A stretch of 64,000 bases of DNA from Acanthornis magna (lineage: Eukaryota; Chordata; Aves; Passeriformes; Acanthizidae). The translations under genes were made by a program, and so were the position numbers. The stretch is taken from positions 8,743,001-8,807,000 of the forward strand of contig JAWUZG010000056.1 of the NCBI GenBank assembly GCA_036785705.1, in the 5' to 3' direction. The notes beneath the pieces are model-generated. The model did not search any database, was not told the DNA's origin, and saw nothing but the letters and a program-made list of their open reading frames with translations. This document shows, one piece after another, positions 23,828 through 36,802 of the stretch (the stretch's first letter is position 1; each line of letters opens with the position of its first letter).

Positions 23828-25580
23828 GAGATCTAAAGGGCCTCGAGCTCCAGGAACACCAGGGCTGGAAAGGGCCTGCCAAGGCAAACGCGGCAAGGCC
23901 CCATCATGCCTGCTCCCACACCTTTCTGATCTGGACACCCCACATGGGTGGGCACCTCAGCCCCTGCCACCAGCTGCCATTTGGCCTAGAGTTAGGGTTG
24001 AGAGATCTAAAGACCCTCGAGCTCTGGGAACACTGGGGCTGGAAAGGGCCTGCCAAGGCCATTGCAACAGTGCCCCAACATTGCTGCTCCTCCGTCTTTC
24101 TGATAGGAAAAACCCAGGCATTGGGCTTGGGTAAATAACTAGGTGTAGGGGTAGGGTTATGCCTAGGCTTAGCATTAGGAGATCTAAAGGGCCTCGAGCT
24201 CCGGGAACACCAAAGCAGGAAAGGGCCTGCCAAGGCAAACGCGGCAAGGCCCCATCATGGCTGCTCCCACACCTTTCTGATCTGGACACGCCACAGGGTT
24301 GGGCACCTGGGCCCCTGCGTCCAGCTGCCATTTGGCCTAGAGTTAGGGTTGAGAGATCTAAAGAGACTCGAGCTCCTGGAACACTGGGGCTGGAAAGGGC
24401 CTGCCAAGGCCATCGCAGCAGTGCCCCAGCATTGCTGCTCCTCCATCTTTCTGATAGGGAAAACCAAGGTACTGGGCTTGGGTAATTAACTAGGCTAGGG
24501 TTAGGGTTACGCCTAGGGTTAGGCTTAGGAGATCTAAAGGGCCTCGAGCTCCAGGAACACCAGGGCTGGAAAGGGCCTGCCAAGGCAAACGCGGCAAGGC
24601 CCCATCATGGCTGCTCCCACACCTTTCTGATCTGGACACGCCACAGGGTTGGGCACCTCGGCCCCTGCCACCAGCTGCCATTTGGCCTAGTGTTAGGGTT
24701 GAGAGATCTAAAGAGACTCGAGCTCCTGGAACACTGGGGCTGGAAAGGGCCTGCCAAGACCATCGCAGCAGTGCCCCAACACTGCTGCTCCCACACCTTT
24801 CTGATAGGGAAAACCCAGGCATTGGGCTTGGGTAAATAACTAGGTGTAGGGGTAGGGTTATGCCTAGGCTTAGCATTAGGAGATCTAAAGGGCCTCGAGC
24901 TCCAGGAACACCAAAGCTGGAAAGGGCCTGCCAAGGCAAACGCGGCAAGACCCCATCATGGCTGCTCCCACACCTTTCTGATCTGGACACCCCACATGGG
25001 TGGGCACCTCGGCCCCGGCCACCAGCTGCCATTTGGCCTAGAGTTAGGGTTGAGAGATTTAAAGAGTTACAAGCTCTGGGAACACTGGGGCTGGAAAGGG
25101 CCTGCCAAGGCCATTGCAACAGTGCCCCAACATTGCTGCTCCTCCATCTTTCTGATAGGGAAAACCTAGGTACTGGGCTAAGGGAAATTAACTAGGCTAG
25201 GGTTAGGGTTACGCCTAGGGTTAGGCTTAGGAGATCTAAAGGGCCTCGAGCTCCAGGAACACCAGGGCTGGAAAGGGCCTGCCAAGGCAAACGCGGCAAG
25301 GCCCCATCATGGCTGCTCCCACACCTTTCTGATCTGGACACGCCACAGGGTTGGGCACCTCGGCCCCTGCCACCAGCTGCCATTTGGCCTAGTGTTAGGG
25401 TTGAGAGATCTAAAGAGACTCGAGCTCCTGGAACACTGGGGCTGGAAAGGGCCTGCCAAGGCCATCGCAGCAGTGCCCCAACATTGCTGCTCCTCCATCT
25501 TTCTGATAGGGAAAACCAAGGTACTGGGCTCGGGTAATTAACTAGGCTAGGGTTAGGGTTACGCCTAGGGTTAGGCTTAG
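23828..25580 (+). repeat. Five-monomer higher-order repeat m1-m5
   Basis: Standard order with the marker at 24092. m2 has TGCGTCCAGCTG rather than TGCCTCCAGCTG and ends AACCAAGGTACTGGG instead of the usual AACTTAGG. m3 has GGGTTGGGCACC rather than GGGTTCGGCACC. It is the left end of the ~7.9-kb stretch that recurs 16129 bp to the right. Confidence 0.83.
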
Positions 25581-27333
25581 GAGATCTAAAGGGCCTCGAG
25601 CTCCAGGAACACCAGGGCTGGAAAGGGCCTGCCAAGGCAAACGCGGCAAGGCCCCATCATGCCTGCTCCCACACCTTTCTGATCTGGACACCCCACATGG
25701 GTGGGCACCTCAGCCCCTGCCACCAGCTGCCATTTGGCCTAGAGTTAGGGTTGAGAGATCTAAAGACCCTCGAGCTCTGGGAACACTGGGGCTGGAAAGG
25801 GCCTGCCAAGGCCATTGCAACAGTGCCCCAACATTGCTGCTCCTCCGTCTTTCTGATAGGAAAAACCCAGGCATTGGGCTTGGGTAAATAACTAGGTGTA
25901 GGGGTAGGGTTATGCCTAGGCTTAGCATTAGGAGATCTAAAGGGCCTCGAGCTCCGGGAACACCAAAGCAGGAAAGGGCCTGCCAAGGCAAACGCGGCAA
26001 GGCCCCATCATGGCTGCTCCCACACCTTTCTGATCTGGACACGCCACAGGGTTTGGCACCTGGGCCCCTGCGTCCAGCTGCCATTTGGCCTAGAGTTAGG
26101 GTTGAGAGATCTAAAGAGACTCGAGCTCCTGGAACACTGGGGCTGGAAAGGGCCTGCCAAGGCCATCGCAGCAGTGCCCCAGCATTGCTGCTCCTCCATC
26201 TTTCTGATAGGGAAAACTTAGGTACTGGGCTTGGGTAATTAACTAGGCTAGGGTTAGGGTTACGCCTAGGGTTAGGCTTAGGAGATCTAAAGGGCCTCGA
26301 GCTCCAGGAACACCAGGGCTGGAAAGGGCCTGCCAAGGCAAACGCGGCAAGGCCCCATCATGGCTGCTCCCACACCTTTCTGATCTGGACACGCCACAGG
26401 GTTGGGCACCTCGGCCCCTGCCACCAGCTGCCATTTGGCCTAGTGTTAGGGTTGAGAGATCTAAAGAGACTCGAGCTCCTGGAACACTGGGGCTGGAAAG
26501 GGCCTGCCAAGACCATCGCAGCAGTGCCCCAACACTGCTGCTCCCACACCTTTCTGATAGGGAAAACCCAGGCATTGGGCTTGGGTAAATAACTAGGTGT
26601 AGGGGTAGGGTTATGCCTAGGCTTAGCATTAGGAGATCTAAAGGGCCTCGAGCTCCAGGAACACCAAAGCTGGAAAGGGCCTGCCAAGGCAAACGCGGCA
26701 AGACCCCATCATGGCTGCTCCCACACCTTTCTGATCTGGACACCCCACATGGGTGGGCACCTCGGCCCCGGCCACCAGCTGCCATTTGGCCTAGAGTTAG
26801 GGTTGAGAGATTTAAAGAGTTACAAGCTCTGGGAACACTGGGGCTGGAAAGGGCCTGCCAAGGCCATTGCAACAGTGCCCCAACATTGCTGCTCCTCCAT
26901 CTTTCTGATAGGGAAAACCTAGGTACTGGGCTAAGGGAAATTAACTAGGCTAGGGTTAGGGTTACACCTAGGGTTAGGGTTAGGAGATCTAAAGGGCCTC
27001 GAGCTCCAGGAACACCAGGGCTGGAAAGGGCCTGCCAAGGCAAACGCGGCAAGGCCCCATCATGGCTGCTCCCACACCTTTCTGATCTGGACACGCCACA
27101 GGGTTGGGCACCTCGGCCCCTGCCACCAGCTGCCATTTGGCCTAGTGTTAGGGTTGAGAGATCTAAAGAGACTCGAGCTCCTGGAACACTGGGGCTGGAA
27201 AGGGCCTGCCAAGGCCATCGCAGCAGTGCCCCAACATTGCTGCTCCTCCATCTTTCTGATAGGGAAAAACAAGGTACTGGGCTCGGGTAATTAACTAGGC
27301 TAGGGTTAGGGTTACGCCTAGGGTTAGGGTTAG
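25581..27333 (+). repeat. Five-monomer higher-order repeat m1-m5
   Basis: Standard order, marker at 25845, exactly 1753 bp after the previous one. m2 has GGGTTTGGCACCTGGGCC and TGCGTCCAG. m5 carries the rare GGGAAAAACAAGG near 27262, also found 16129 bp away near 43391, which helps to anchor the long duplication. Confidence 0.83.
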
Positions 27334-29086
27334 GAGATCTAAAGGGCCTCGAGCTCCAGGAACACCAGGGCTGGAAAGGGCCTGCCAAGGCAAACGCGGC
27401 AAGGCCCCATCATGCCTGCTCCCACACCTTTCTGATCTGGACACCCCACATGGCTGGGCACCTCAGCCCCTGCCACCAGCTGCCATTTGGCCTAGAGTTA
27501 GGGTTGAGAGATCTAAAGACCCTCGAGCTCTGGGAACACTGGGGCTGGAAAGGGCCTGCCAAGGCCATTGCAACAGTGCCCCAACATTGCTGCTCCTCCG
27601 TCTTTCTGATAGGAAAAACCCAGGCATTGGGCTTGGGTAAATAACTAGGTGTAGGGGTAGGGTTATGCCTAGGCTTAGCATTAGGAGATCTAAAGGGCCT
27701 CGAGCTCCGGGAACACCAAAGCAGGAAAGGGCCTGCCAAGGCAAACGCGGCAAGGCCCCATCATGGCTGCTCCCACACCTTTCTGATCTGGACACGCCAC
27801 AGGGTTGGGCACCTGGGCCCCTGCCTCCAGCTGCCATTTGGCCTAGAGTTAGGGTTGAGAGATCTAAAGAGACTCGAGCTCCTGGAACACTGGGGCTGGA
27901 AAGGGCCTGCCAAGGCCATCGCAGCAGTGCCCCAGCATTGCTGCTCCTCCATCTTTCTGATAGGGAAAACTTAGGTACTGGGCTTGGGTAATTAACTAGG
28001 CTAGGGTTAGGGTTACGCCTAGGGTTAGGCTTAGGAGATCTAAAGGGCCTCGAGCTCCAGGAACACCAGGGCTGGAAAGGGCCTGCCAAGGCAAACGCGG
28101 CAAGGCCCCATCATGGCTGCTCCCACACCTTTCTGATCTGGACACGCCACAGGGTTCGGCACCTCGGCCCCTGCCACCAGCTGCCATTTGGCCTAGTGTT
28201 AGGGTTGAGAGATCTAAAGAGACTCGAGCTCCTGGAACACTGGGGCTGGAAAGGGCCTGCCAAGACCATCGCAGCAGTGCCCCAACACTGCTGCTGCCAC
28301 ACCTTTCTGATAGGGAAAACCCAGGCATTGGGCTTGGGTAAATAACTAGGTGTAGGGGTAGGGTTATGCCTAGGCTTAGCATTAGGAGATCTAAAGGGCC
28401 TCGAGCTCCAGGAACACCAAAGCTGGAAAGGGCCTGCCAAGGCAAACGCGGCAAGACCCCATCATGGCTGCTCCCACACCTTTCTGATCTGGACACCCCA
28501 CATGGGTGGGCACCTCGGCCCCGGCCACCAGCTGCCATTTGGCCTAGAGTTAGGGTTGAGAGATTTAAAGAGTTACAAGCTCTGGGAACACTGGGGCTGG
28601 AAAGGGCCTGCCAAGGCCATTGCAACAGTGCCCCAACATTGCTGCTCCTCCATCTTTCTGATAGGGAAAACCTAGGTACTGGGCTAAGGGAAATTAACTA
28701 GGCTAGGGTTAGGGTTACACCTAGGGTTAGGCTTAGGAGATCTAAAGGGCCTCGAGCTCCAGGAACACCAGGGCTGGAAAGGGCCTGCCAAGGCAAACGC
28801 GGCAAGGCCCCATCATGGCTGCTCCCACACCTTTCTGATCTGGACACGCCACAGGGTTGGGCACCTCGGCCCCTGCCACCAGCTGCCATTTGGCCTAGTG
28901 TTAGGGTTGAGAGATCTAAAGAGACTCGAGCTCCTGGAACACTGGGGCTGGAAAGGGCCTGCCAAGGCCATCGCAGCAGTGCCCCAACATTGCTGCTCCT
29001 CCATCTGTCTGATAGGGAAAACCTAGGTACTGGGCTCGGGTAATTAACTAGGCTAGGGTTAGGGTTACGCCTAGGGTTAGGCTTAG
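27334..29086 (+). repeat. Five-monomer higher-order repeat m1-m5
   Basis: Standard order, marker at 27598. m1 has CCCCACATGGCTGGGC in place of ATGGGTGGGC. m3 has CTGCTGCCACACC near 28292. m5 has TCTGTCTGATAGGG and AACCTAGG, and leads straight into the C-only block. Confidence 0.83.
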
Positions 29087-31191
29087 GAGATCTAAAGGGC
29101 CTCGAGCTCCAGGAACACCAAAGATGGAAAGGGCCTGCCAAGGCAAACTCGGCAAAGCCCCAACATGGCTGCTCCCACACCTTTCTGATCTGGACACGCC
29201 ACATGGATGGGCACCTCGGCCCCTGCCACCAGCTGCCATTTGGCCTAGAGTTAGGGTTGAGAGATCTAAAGACCCTCGAGCTCTAGGAACACTGGGGCTG
29301 GAAAGGGCCTGCCAAGGCCATCGCAGCAGTGCCCCAACACTGCTGCTCCCACACCTTTCTGATAGGGAAAACCCAGGCATTGGGCTTGGATAAATAACTA
29401 GGTGTAGGGGTAGGGTTATGCCAAGGCTTAGCATTAGGAGATGTAAAGGGCCTCGAGCTCCAGGAACACCAGGGCTGGAAAGGGCCTGCCAAGGCAAACG
29501 CGGCAAGGCCCCATCATGGCTGCTCCCACACCTTTCTGATCTGGACACGCCACAGGGTTGGGCACCTCGGCCCCTGCCACCAGCTGCCATTTGGCCTAGT
29601 GTTAGGGTTGAGAGATCTAAAGAGACTCGAGCTCCTGGAACACTGGGGCTGGAAAGGGCCTGCCAAGGCCATCGCAGCAGTGCCCCAACACTGCTGCTCC
29701 CACACCTTTCTGATAGGGAAAACCCAGGCATTGGGCTTGGGTAAATAACTAGGTGTAGGCGTAGGAGTATGCCTAGGCTTAGCATTAGGAGATCTAAAGG
29801 GCTTCGAGCTCCAGGAACACCAAAGCTGGAAAGGGCCTGCCAAGGCAAACGCGGCAAGGCCCCATCATGGCTACTCCCACACCTTTCTGATCTGGACACG
29901 CCACATGGATGGGCACCTCGGCCCCTGCCACCAGCTGCCATTTGGCCTAGAGTTAGGGTTGAGAGATCTAAAGACACTCGAGCTCTAGGAACACTGGGGC
30001 TGGAAAGGGCCTGCCAAGGCCATCGCAGCAGTGCCCCAACACTGCTGCTCCCACACCTTTCTGATAGGGAAAACCCAGGCATTGGGCTTGGATAAATAAC
30101 TAGGTGTAGGGGTAGGGTTATGCCAAGGCTTAGCATTAGGAGATCTAAAGGGCCTCGAGCTCCAGGAACACCAGGGCTGGAAAGGGCCTGCCAAGGCAAA
30201 CGCGGCAAGGCCCCATCATGCCTGCTCCCACAACTTTCTGATCTGGACACGCCACAGGGTTGGGCACCTCGGCCCCTGCCACCAGCTGCCATTTGGCCTA
30301 GTGTTAGGGTTGAGAGATCTAAAGAGACTCGAGCTCCTGGAACACTGGGGCTGGAAAGGGCCTGCCAAGGCCATCGCAGCAGTGCCCCAACACTGCTGCT
30401 CCCACACCTTTCTGATAGGGAAAACCCAGGCATTGGGCTTGGGTAAATAACTAGGTGTAGGCGTAGGAGTATGCCTAGGCTTAGCATTAGGAGATCTAAA
30501 GGGCTTCGAGCTCCAGGAACACCAAAGCTGGAAAGGGCCTGCCAAGGCAAACGCGGCAAGGCCCCATCATGGCTGCTCCCACACCTTTCTGATCTGGACA
30601 CGCCACAGGGTTGGGCACCTCGGCCCCTGCCACCAGCTGCCATTTGGCCTAGTGTTAGGGTTGAGAGATCTAAAGAGACTCGAGCTCCTGGAACACTGGG
30701 GCTGGAAAGGGCCTGCCAAGGCCATCGCAGCAGTGCCCCAACACTGCTGCTCCCACACCTTTCTGATAGGGAAAACCCAGGCATTGGGCTTGGGTAAATA
30801 ACTAGGTGTAGGGGTAGGGTTATGCCTAGGCTTAGCATTAGGAGATCTAAAGGGCCTCGAGCTCCAGGAACACCAGGGCTGGAAAGGGCCTGCCAAGGCA
30901 AACGCGGCAAGGCCCCATCATGGCTGCTCCCACACCTTTCTGATCTGGACACGCCACAGGGTTTGGCACCTCGGCCCCTGCCACCAGCTGCCATTTGGCC
31001 TAGTGTTAGGGTTGAGAGATCTAAAGAGACTCGAGCTCCTGGAACACTGCGGCTGGAAAGGGCCTGCCAAGGCCATCGCAGCAGTGCCCCAACATTGCTG
31101 CTCCTCCATCTTTCTGATAGGGAAAACCAAGGTACTGGGCTCGGGTAATTAACTAGGCTAGGGTTAGGGTTACGCCTAGGGTTAGGGTTAG
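29087..31191 (+). repeat. C-rich block: C'-C2-C'-C2-C then L (6 monomers)
   Basis: Five C-class monomers in a row without an intervening L unit, then one L. The first has the diagnostic CCAAAGATGGAAAGGG and AACTCGGCAAAGCCC. Because all C units are 351 bp, the minus-strand frame stays open through the whole block (732 codons, 29048-31246); this is a by-product of length and few stops, not evidence of coding. A near-identical copy lies at 45216-47320, with at least seven substitutions noticed between them. Confidence 0.82.
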
Positions 31192-32242
31192 GAGATGTAA
31201 AGGGCCTCGAGCTCCAGGAACACCAGGGCTGGAAAGGGCCTGCCAAGGCAAACGCGGCAAGACCCCATCATGGCTGCTCTCACACCTTTCTGATCTGGAC
31301 ACCCCACATGGGTGGGCACCTCGGCCCCGGCCACCAGCTGCCATTTGGCCTAGAGTTAGGGTTGAGAGATTTAAAGAGTTACAAGCTCCGAGAACACTGG
31401 GGCTAGAAAGGGCCTGCCAAGGACATCGCAACAGTGCCCCAACATTGCTGCTCCTCCATCTTTCTGATAGGGAAAACCTAGGTACTGGGCTCGGGTAATT
31501 AACTAGGCTAGGGTTAGGGTTACGACTAGGGTTAGGGTTAGGAGATCTAAAGGGCCTCGAGCTCCAGGAACACCAGGGCTGGAAAGGGCCTGCCAAGGCA
31601 AACGCGGCAAGGCTCCATCATGCCTGCTCCCACACCTTTCTGATCTGGACACCCCACATGGCTGGGCACCTCAGCCCCTGCCACCAGCTGCCATTTGGCC
31701 TAGAGTTAGGGTTGAGAGACCTAAAGAGACTCGAGCTCTGGGAACACTGGGGCTGGAAAGGGCCTGCCAAGGCCATCGCAGCAGTGCCCTAACACTGCTG
31801 CTCCCACACCTTTCTGATAGGGAAAACCCAGGCATTGGGCTTGGGTAAATAACTAGGTGTAGGGGTAGGGTTATGCCAAGGCTTAGCATTAGGAGATCTA
31901 AAGGGCCTCGAGCTCCAGGAACACCAGGGCTGGAAAGGGCCTGCCAAGGCAAACGCGGCAAGGCCCCATCATGGCTGCTCCCACACCTTTCTGATCTGGA
32001 CACGCCACAGGGTTGGGCACCTCGGCCCCTGCCACCAGCTGCCATTTGGCCTAGTGTTAGGGTTGAGAGATCTAAAGAGACTCGAGCTCCTGGAACACTG
32101 CGGCTGGAAAGGGCCTGCCAAGGCCATCGCAGCAGTGCCCCAACATTGCCGCTCCTCCATCTTTCTGATAGGGAAAACCAAGGTACTGGGCTCGGGTAAT
32201 TAACTAGGCTAGGGTTAGGGTTACGCCTAGGGTTAGGCTTAG
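31192..32242 (+). repeat. L-C'-L filler (3 monomers)
   Basis: The first L monomer has the rare linker GGGTTACGACTAGGG (ACGACTA instead of ACGCCTA), shared with 47321-47670 and a few others. The third has CATTGCCGCTCC and GGTTAGGCTTAGG. The 48723-49072 monomer matches this third one, at an offset of 16830 bp rather than 16129. Confidence 0.75.
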
Positions 32243-33995
32243 GAGATCTAAAGGGCCTCGAGCTCCAGGAACACCAGGGCTGGAAAGGGCCTGCCAAGGC
32301 AAACGCGGCAAGGCCCCATCATGCCTGCTCCCACACCTTTCTGATCTGGACACCCCACATGGGTGGGCACCTCAGCCCCTGCCACCAGCTGCCATTTGGC
32401 CTAGAGTTAGGGTTGAGAGATCTAAAGACCCTCGAGCTCTGGGAACACTGGGGCTGGAAAGGGCCTGCCAAGGCCATTGCAACAGTGCGCCAACATTGCT
32501 GCTCCTCCGTCTTTCTGATAGGAAAAACCCAGGCATTGGGCTTGGGTAAATAACTAGGTGTAGGGGTAGGGTTATGCCTAGGCTTAGCATTAGGAGATCT
32601 AAAGGGCCTCGAGCTCCGGGAACACCAAAGCTGGAAAGGGCCTGCCAAGGCAAACGCGGCAAGGCCCCATCATGGCTGCTCCCACACCTTTCTGATCTGG
32701 ACACGCCACAGGGTTGGGCACCTGGGCCCCTGCCTCCAGCTGCCATTTGGCCTAGAGTTAGGGTTGAGAGATCTAAAGAGACTCGAGCTCCTGGAACACT
32801 GGGGCTGGAAAGGGCCTGCCAAGGCCATCGCAGCAGTGCCCCAGCATTGCTGCTCCTCCATCTTTCTGATAGGGAAAACTTAGGTACTGGGCTTGGGTAA
32901 TTAACTAGGCTAGGGTTAGGGTTACGCCTAGGGTTAGGCTTAGGAGATCTAAAGGGCCTCGAGCTCCAGGAACACCAGGGCTGGAAAGGGCCTGCCAAGG
33001 CAAACGCGGCAAGGCCCCATCATGGCTGCTCCCACACCTTTCTGATCTGGACACGCCACAGGGTTGGGCACCTCGGCCCCTGCCACCAGCTGCCATTTGG
33101 CCTAGTGTTAGGGTTGAGAGATCTAAAGAGACTCGAGCTCCTGGAACACTGGGGCTGGAAAGGGCCTGCCAAGGCCATCGCAGCAGTGCCCCAACACTGC
33201 TGCTCCCACACCTTTCTGATAGGGAAAACCCAGGCATTGGGCTTGGGTAAATAACTAGGTGTAGGGGTAGGGTTATGCCTAGGCTTAGCATTAGGAGATC
33301 TAAAGGGCCTCGAGCTCCAGGAACACCAAAGCTGGAAAGGGCCTGCCAAGGCAAACGCGGCAAGACCCCATCATGGCTGCTCTCACACCTTTCTGATCTG
33401 GACACCCCACATGGGTGGGCACCTCGGCCCCTGCCACCAGCTGCCATTTGGCCTAGAGTTAGGGTTGAGAGATTTAAAGAGTTACAAGCTCTGGGAACAC
33501 TGGGGCTGGAAAGGGCCTGCCAAGGCCATTGCAACAGTGCCCCAACATTGCTGCTCCTCCATCTTTCTGATAGGGAAAACCTAGGTACTGGGCTAAGGGA
33601 AATTAACTAGGCTAGGGTTAGGGTTACACCTAGGGTTAGGGTTAGGAGATCTAAAGGGCCTCGAGCTCCAGGAACACCAGGGCTGGAAAGGGCCTGCCAA
33701 GGCAAACGCGGCAAGGCCCCATCATGGCTGCTCCCACACCTTTCTGATCTGGACACGCCACAGGGTTGGGCACCTCGGCCCCTGCCACCAGCTGCCATTT
33801 GGCCTAGTGTTAGGGTTGAGAGATCTAAAGAGACTCGAGCTCCTGGAACACTGGGGCTGGAAAGGGCCTGCCAAGGCCATCGCAGCAGTGCCCCAACATT
33901 GCTGCTCCTCCATCTTTCTGATAGGGAAAACCAAGGTACTGGGCTCGGGTAATTAACTAGGCTAGGGTTAGGGTTACGCCTAGGGTTAGGGTTAG
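32243..33995 (+). repeat. Five-monomer higher-order repeat m1-m5
   Basis: Standard order, marker at 32507. m1 has CAGTGCGCCAACATT (a private change near 32488). m2 has CACCAAAGCTGG instead of CACCAAAGCAGG. m3 has CCAAGGCCATCGC instead of CCAAGACCATCGC. It corresponds to 49073-50825 at an offset of 16830 bp. Confidence 0.83.
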
Positions 33996-36802
33996 GAGAT
34001 CTAAAGGGCCTCGAGCTCCAGGAACACCAGGGCTGGAAAGGGCCTGCCAAGGCAAACGCGGCAAGGCCCCATCATGCCTGCTCCCACACCTTTCTGATCT
34101 GGACACCCCACATGGGTGGGCACCTCAGCCCCTGCCACCAGCTGCCATTTGGCCTAGAGTTAGGGTTGAGAGATCTAAAGACCCTCGAGCTCTGGGAACA
34201 CTGGGGCTGGAAAGGGCCTGCCAAGGCCATTGCAACAGTGCCCCAACATTGCTGCTCCTCCGTCTTTCTGATAGGAAAAACCCAGGCATTGGGCTTGGGT
34301 AAATAACTAGGTGTAGGGGTAGGGTTATGCCTAGGCTTAGCATTAGGAGATCTAAAGGGCCTCGAGCTCCGGGAACACCAAAGCAGGAAAGGGCCTGCCA
34401 AGGCAAACGCGGCAAGGCCCCATCATGGCTGCTCCCACACCTTTCTGATCTGGACACGCCACAGGGTTGGGCACCTGGGCCCCTGCCTCCAGCTGCCATT
34501 TGGCCTAGAGTTAGGGTTGAGAGATCTAAAGAGACTCGAGCTCCTGGAACACTGGGGCTGGAAAGGGCCTGCCAAGGCCATCGCAGCAGTGCCCCAGCAT
34601 TGCTGCTCCTCCATCTTTCTGATAGGGAAAACTTAGGTACTGGGCTTGGGTAATTAACTAGGCTAGGGTTAGGGTTACGCCTAGGGTTAGGCTTAGGAGA
34701 TCTAAAGGGCCTCGAGCTCCAGGAACACCAGGGCTGGAAAGGGCCTGCCAAGGCAAACGCGGCAAGGCCCCATCATGGCTGCTCCCACACCTTTCTGATC
34801 TGGACACGCCACAGGGTTCGGCACCTCGGCCCCTGCCACCAGCTGCCATTTGGCCTAGTGTTAGGGTTGAGAGATCTAAAGAGACTCGAGCTCCTGGAAC
34901 ACTGGGGCTGGAAAGGGCCTGCCAAGACCATCGCAGCAGTGCCCCAACACTGCTGCTCCCACACCTTTCTGATAGGGAAAACCCAGGCATTGGGCTTGGG
35001 TAAATAACTAGGTGTAGGGGTAGGGTTATGCCTAGGCTTAGCATTAGGAGATCTAAAGGGCCTCGAGCTCCAGGAACACCAAAGCTGGAAAGGGCCTGCC
35101 AAGGCAAACGCGGCAAGACCCCATCATGGCTGCTCCCACACCTTTCTGATCTGGACACCCCACATGGGTGGGCACCTCGGCCCCGGCCACCAGCTGCCAT
35201 TTGGCCTAGAGTTAGGGTTGAGAGATTTAAAGAGTTACAAGCTCTGGGAACACTGGGGCTGGAAAGGGCCTGCCAAGGCCATTGCAACAGTGCCCCAACA
35301 TTGCTGCTCCTCCATCTTTCTGATAGGGAAAACCTAGGTACTGGGCTAAGGGAAATTAACTAGGCTAGGGTTAGGGTTACACCTAGGGTTAGGGTTAGGA
35401 GATCTAAAGGGCCTCGAGCTCCAGGAACACCAGGGCTGGAAAGGGCCTGCCAAGGCAAACGCGGCAAGGCCCCATCATGGCTGCTCCCACACCTTTCTGA
35501 TCTGGACACGCCACAGGGTTGGGCACCTCGGCCCCTGCCACCAGCTGCCATTTGGCCTAGTGTTAGGGTTGAGAGATCTAAAGAGACTCGAGCTCCTGGA
35601 ACACTGGGGCTGGAAAGGGCCTGCCAAGGCCATCGCAGCAGTGCCCCAACACTGCTGCTCCCACACCTTTCTGATAGGGAAAACCCAGGCATTGGGGCTT
35701 GGGTAAATAACTAGGTGTAGGCGTAGGAGTATGCCTAGGCTTAGCATTAGGAGATCTAAAGGGCTTCGAGCTCCAGGAACACCAAAGCTGGAAAGGGCCT
35801 GCCAAGGCAAACGCGGCAAGGCCCCATCATGGCTACTCCCACACCTTTCTGATCTGGACACGCCACATGGATGGGCACCTCGGCCCCTGCCACCAGCTGC
35901 CATTTGGCCTAGAGTTAGGGTTGAGAGATCTAAAGACCCTCGAGCTCTAGGAACACTGGGGCTGGAAAGGGCCTGCCAAGGCCATCGCAGCAGTGCCCCA
36001 ACACTGCTGCTCCCACACCTTTCTGATAGGGAAAACCCAGGCATTGGGCTTGGGTAAATAACTAGGTGTAGGCGTAGGAGTATGCCTAGGCTTAGCATTA
36101 GGAGATCTAAAGGGCTTCGAGCTCCAGGAACACCAGGGCTGGAAAGGGCCTGCCAAGGCAAACGCGGCAAGGCCCCATCATGGCTGCTCCCACACCTTTC
36201 TGATCTGGACACGCCACAGGGTTGGGCACCTCGGCCCCTGCCACCAGCTGCCATTTGGCCTAGTGTTAGGGTTGAGAGATCTAAAGAGACTCGAGCTCCT
36301 GGAACACTGGGGCTGGAAAGGGCCTGCCAAGGCCATCGCAGCAGTGCCCCAACACTGCTGCTCCCACACCTTTCTGATAGGGAAAACCCAGGCATTGGGC
36401 TTGGGTAAATAACTAGGTGTAGGGGTAGGGTTATGCCAAGGCTTAGCATTAGGAGATCTAAAGGGCCTCGAGCTCCAGGAACACCAGGGCTGGAAAGGGC
36501 CTGCCAAGGCAAACGCGGCAAGGCCCCATCATGGCTGCTCCCACACCTTTCTGATCTGGACACGCCACAGGGTTGGGCACCTCGGCCCCTGCCACCAGCT
36601 GCCATTTGGCCTAGTGTTAGGGTTGAGAGATCTAAAGAGACTCGAGCTCCTGGAACACTGGGGCTGGAAAGGGCCTGCCAAGGCCATCGCAGCAGTGCCC
36701 CAACATTGCTGCTCCTCCATCTTTCTGATAGGGAAAACCTAGGTACTGGGCTCGGGTAATTAACTAGGCTAGGGTTAGGGTTACGCCTAGGGTTAGGGTT
36801 AG
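33996..36802 (+). repeat. Eight-monomer higher-order repeat with a 1-bp insertion
   Basis: Same order as 21022-23827 (m1-m4, C2, C2, C', L), marker at 34260. The first C2 monomer is 352 bp because of an extra G (CATTGGGGCTTGGG near 35693). This is one of only two monomer-specific indels I found in the array; it shifts the minus-strand frame. Confidence 0.82.

Noticed and set aside
29048..31246. Minus-strand open frame of 732 codons (also 45177-47375, and frames of 498, 460, 442 and 381 codons)
   Set aside because: It is the satellite translated: a 117-residue period, open only while consecutive units are 351 bp and closed or shifted at 350-bp L units. Other frames are open over the same DNA, and no promoter, splice or poly-A context is evident.
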